NCBI GenBank assembly: GCA_023248505.1
Contig: JAHFEM010000095.1
Coordinates: 1-7,007 of the forward strand
DNA length: 7,007 nucleotides
Direction of reading: 5' to 3'
Source: Nitrospirota bacterium
GTDB lineage: Bacteria > Nitrospirota > Nitrospiria > SBBL01 > Manganitrophaceae
The position numbers and the translations under genes were made by a program. Shown piece by piece: positions 5,957 to 7,007 of the stretch. Under the pieces are notes generated by a model. The model did not search any database. It saw only the letters and a list, made by a program, of their open reading frames with translations, and was not told the DNA's origin. Every line of letters starts with the position of its first letter. Within the stretch, counting starts at the first letter, position 1.

Positions 5957-6509
5957 CGGCACGATACAGAAGACGGAGATCGCGAAAGACGATTGGATCC
6001 GCGGCAGGGCCGATGTGCCGGTGACGCTGCTTGAGTATGGTGATTTCGAGTGTCCCTACTGCGGGATGGCTTACCCCGTGCTGGAAGGGCTTCTGAAGGA
6101 AGACCCGGAGACGGTCCGGCTCGTCTATCGGCATTTCCCGATCACGAACATCCATCCCCACGCATTGAGGGCGGCCGAAGCGGCGGAGGCCGCCGGCGCG
6201 CAAGGGAAATTTTGGGAAATGCACGGCATGCTCTTTACCCACCGGGATCAACTGGAGTATGACGATCTGATCGATTACGCGGCGGCGATCGGGCTCAATA
6301 ACAAGCGCTTCGATCGGGAGATGCGTGCGGAGACGTATCAAAAAGAGGTGAAGCGGGACTTTCGCCATGGGATCGAAGACGGCGTAAACGGAACGCCGAC
6401 GATCTTCATCAACCGCCTACGCTATGACGGGCCGCGCGACCGCAATTCAATGCGCGCCACAATCGCCGCCATCCTAAAGGCGGAGCGGAGGCGAAGGCGC
6501 GCGGCATAG
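5949..6509 (+). CDS. DsbA-family thioredoxin-fold oxidoreductase (CPYC), cytosolic
   Basis: A 186-residue DsbA-like protein. LLEYGDFECPYCGMAYP carries the CPYC active site (Cys35, Cys38). A helical insertion follows, then NGTPTIFIN with the cis-proline loop (Pro150). HFPITNIHPHALRAAEAAEAA and QGKFWEMHGMLF closely resemble the thioredoxin-like domain fused to the C-terminus of some NhaA Na+/H+ antiporters. Here it stands alone, and no transporter gene is nearby. There is no signal peptide or membrane segment, so it should act in the cytosol, unlike classical DsbA. The start is the ATG inside the peroxiredoxin's last codons (8-nt overlap, AGAGG upstream). The frame runs further upstream but only antisense to nothing useful, within the peroxiredoxin gene. 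The C-terminus is arginine-rich. Reducing the peroxiredoxin is the likely job, by context only. Confidence 0.9.
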   Translation: MLDGTIQKTEIAKDDWIRGRADVPVTLLEYGDFECPYCGMAYPVLEGLLKEDPETVRLVYRHFPITNIHPHALRAAEAAEAAGAQGKFWEMHGMLFTHRDQLEYDDLIDYAAAIGLNNKRFDREMRAETYQKEVKRDFRHGIEDGVNGTPTIFINRLRYDGPRDRNSMRATIAAILKAERRRRRAA

Positions 6510-6556
6510 CCGGAGTGGGTGAGTTCAATTCTTTATTCTCTCTTACTTATTAGAAG

Positions 6557-6581
6557 AATGGAATGGATTGGATTGGAATGG
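6557..6581. repeat. Pentamer tandem repeat (AATGG/ATTGG) x5
   Basis: Five consecutive pentamers read AATGG, AATGG, ATTGG, ATTGG, AATGG. They lie just outside the left arm of the inverted-repeat element. Possibly a slipped-strand microsatellite or a scar at the element's edge. Confidence 0.5.
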
Positions 6582-6604
6582 GGCTTCGCGCCAAACCCCA
6601 CCGC

Positions 6605-6626
6605 GGGGCTGTCTTGGCACAGCCCC
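6605..6626. repeat. Perfect 8-bp hairpin in the left arm
   Basis: GGGGCTGT, a 6-nt loop (CTTGGC), then ACAGCCCC. The mirrored copy is at 6976-6997. Its stem is unchanged and one loop base differs. Confidence 0.6.
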
Positions 6627-6640
6627 TTCGGCTTCCCCAG

Positions 6641-6662
6641 GCAGCGGGGGTACACCCCCTGC
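6641..6662. repeat. GC-rich bulged hairpin in the left arm
   Basis: GCAG, a bulged C, a run of five G, a TACA apex, then CCCCCTGC. The mirrored copy at 6941-6961 keeps the stem and bulge but has a shorter G/C run and a different apex. Confidence 0.55.
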
Positions 6663-6872
6663 ACCCCACGGTCAGACGCTGCAGCGACCGCGGAAGGACG
6701 CCGACGGACGGCTGCATCGGCTGACCTTCTAGGGTCGATAAGGCGTCCTATTTGTAGAAAAGAGTAGAAATAGAAATTAAAGATAAAAGAGCAAAGAGCC
6801 TGCGCGTCGTGGACGTCCTATGTCCCTGATCTCCCCGCGTTACTTCTGTCAAACGTTTTATCGACCAAATAA

Positions 6873-6933
6873 GGTCACGATTGTTCGAAGCACAATCCAC
6901 GGTGCTCTTCCGTGCGTTGTGCAAGTTGTGACC
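6873..6933. repeat. Nested three-part stem-loop at the inner edge of the right arm
   Basis: Three complementary pairs nest inside one another: GGTCAC with GTGACC (6873-6878/6928-6933), GCACAA with TTGTGC (6890-6895/6917-6922), and CACGG with CCGTG (6898-6902/6910-6914), closing a 7-nt loop. This gives 17 base pairs in total. It would compete with pairing between the two long arms. Confidence 0.5.
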
Positions 6934-7007
6934 GTGGGGTGCAGGGGCGCAGCCCCGCTGCCTGGGGAAGCCGAAGGGGCTGTGGCAAGACAGCCCCGCG
7001 GTGGGGC

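Larger units (their letters stand above)
6596..7006. repeat. Long inverted-repeat element, MITE-like
   Basis: The left arm (6596-6674, 79 bp) and right arm (6929-7006, 78 bp) are reverse complements, with about four substitutions and one 1-nt gap. Further in, similarity continues more weakly (for example CGGAAG plus CCG in both halves). It returns strongly at 6722-6741 versus 6858-6877, where 17 of 20 positions match. The whole thing is therefore two facing copies of a unit of about 146 bp around a centre of about 116 bp. No open frame with coding character lies inside. It could be a miniature inverted-repeat transposable element, two inverted copies of a dispersed intergenic repeat, or a structured RNA locus. 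The right end touches the window edge, so it may continue, and target duplications cannot be judged. Confidence 0.7.
6510..7007. other. Non-coding region after the peroxiredoxin operon
   Basis: About 500 bp with no supported gene. A pyrimidine-rich stretch (about 6525-6550) follows the stop of the DsbA-like gene and may help termination, but no strong stem precedes it. The remainder is the pentamer repeat and the inverted-repeat element, whose centre is purine- and A-rich (6756-6799). Confidence 0.6.

Noticed and set aside
5288..5962. 224-codon minus-strand frame across the peroxiredoxin gene and its promoter
   Set aside because: Antisense to a well-supported peroxiredoxin; no domain and no ribosome binding site at a sensible start.
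6596..7006. Integron attC site or retron RNA
   Set aside because: No GTTRRRY/RYYYAAC core sites were found for attC. No reverse transcriptase or integrase is in the window, and arms of 79 bp are far longer than retron end repeats.

Overview
The window is ordinary bacterial chromosome of moderately high GC, with short Shine-Dalgarno-led genes in small operons. The CxxC...CxxC small protein at 389-676 resembles hypothetical proteins I recall from Nitrospira and relatives, so a Nitrospirota origin is my best guess, but only a guess. I see no rRNA, tRNA, CRISPR array, phage gene or transposase.

Layout. (1) 8-676, minus strand: a small zinc-ribbon-like protein followed by a TPR lipoprotein. They lie in one uninterrupted reading frame, although the lipoprotein has its own strong ribosome binding site. 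(2) 677-1417: a gene-poor stretch with inverted repeats and one doubtful 35-codon minus-strand ORF. (3) 1418-3219, plus strand: an F420-dependent-NADP-reductase-like Rossmann protein, then a medium-chain dehydrogenase of the archaeal glucose 1-dehydrogenase type. The dehydrogenase start has no ribosome binding site and sits 6 nt behind a 16-codon leader ORF that does have one. (4) 3322-5291, minus strand, converging on the dehydrogenase: an operon of an SDR oxidoreductase and two GNAT acetyltransferases. (5) 5292-5458: a short divergent promoter region. (6) 5459-6509, plus strand: a peroxiredoxin with a single usable catalytic cysteine, overlapped by 8 nt by a cytosolic DsbA-like CPYC thioredoxin-fold protein. 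This looks like a two-gene thiol-redox operon. (7) 6510-7007: no gene. Here two inverted copies of a GC-rich, hairpin-forming repeat face each other around an A-rich centre.

The genes look like general redox, detoxification and small-molecule metabolism rather than one pathway. The least explained feature is the long inverted-repeat element at 6596-7006. Its outer arms of about 79 bp are almost identical, its inner parts have diverged, and the differences between the outer arms fall in predicted hairpin loops. Other points worth attention are the fused frame at 8-676, the leader ORF before the dehydrogenase, and the dehydrogenase's halophilic-archaeon-like metal site. No rho-independent terminator with a clear U-tract was found anywhere.
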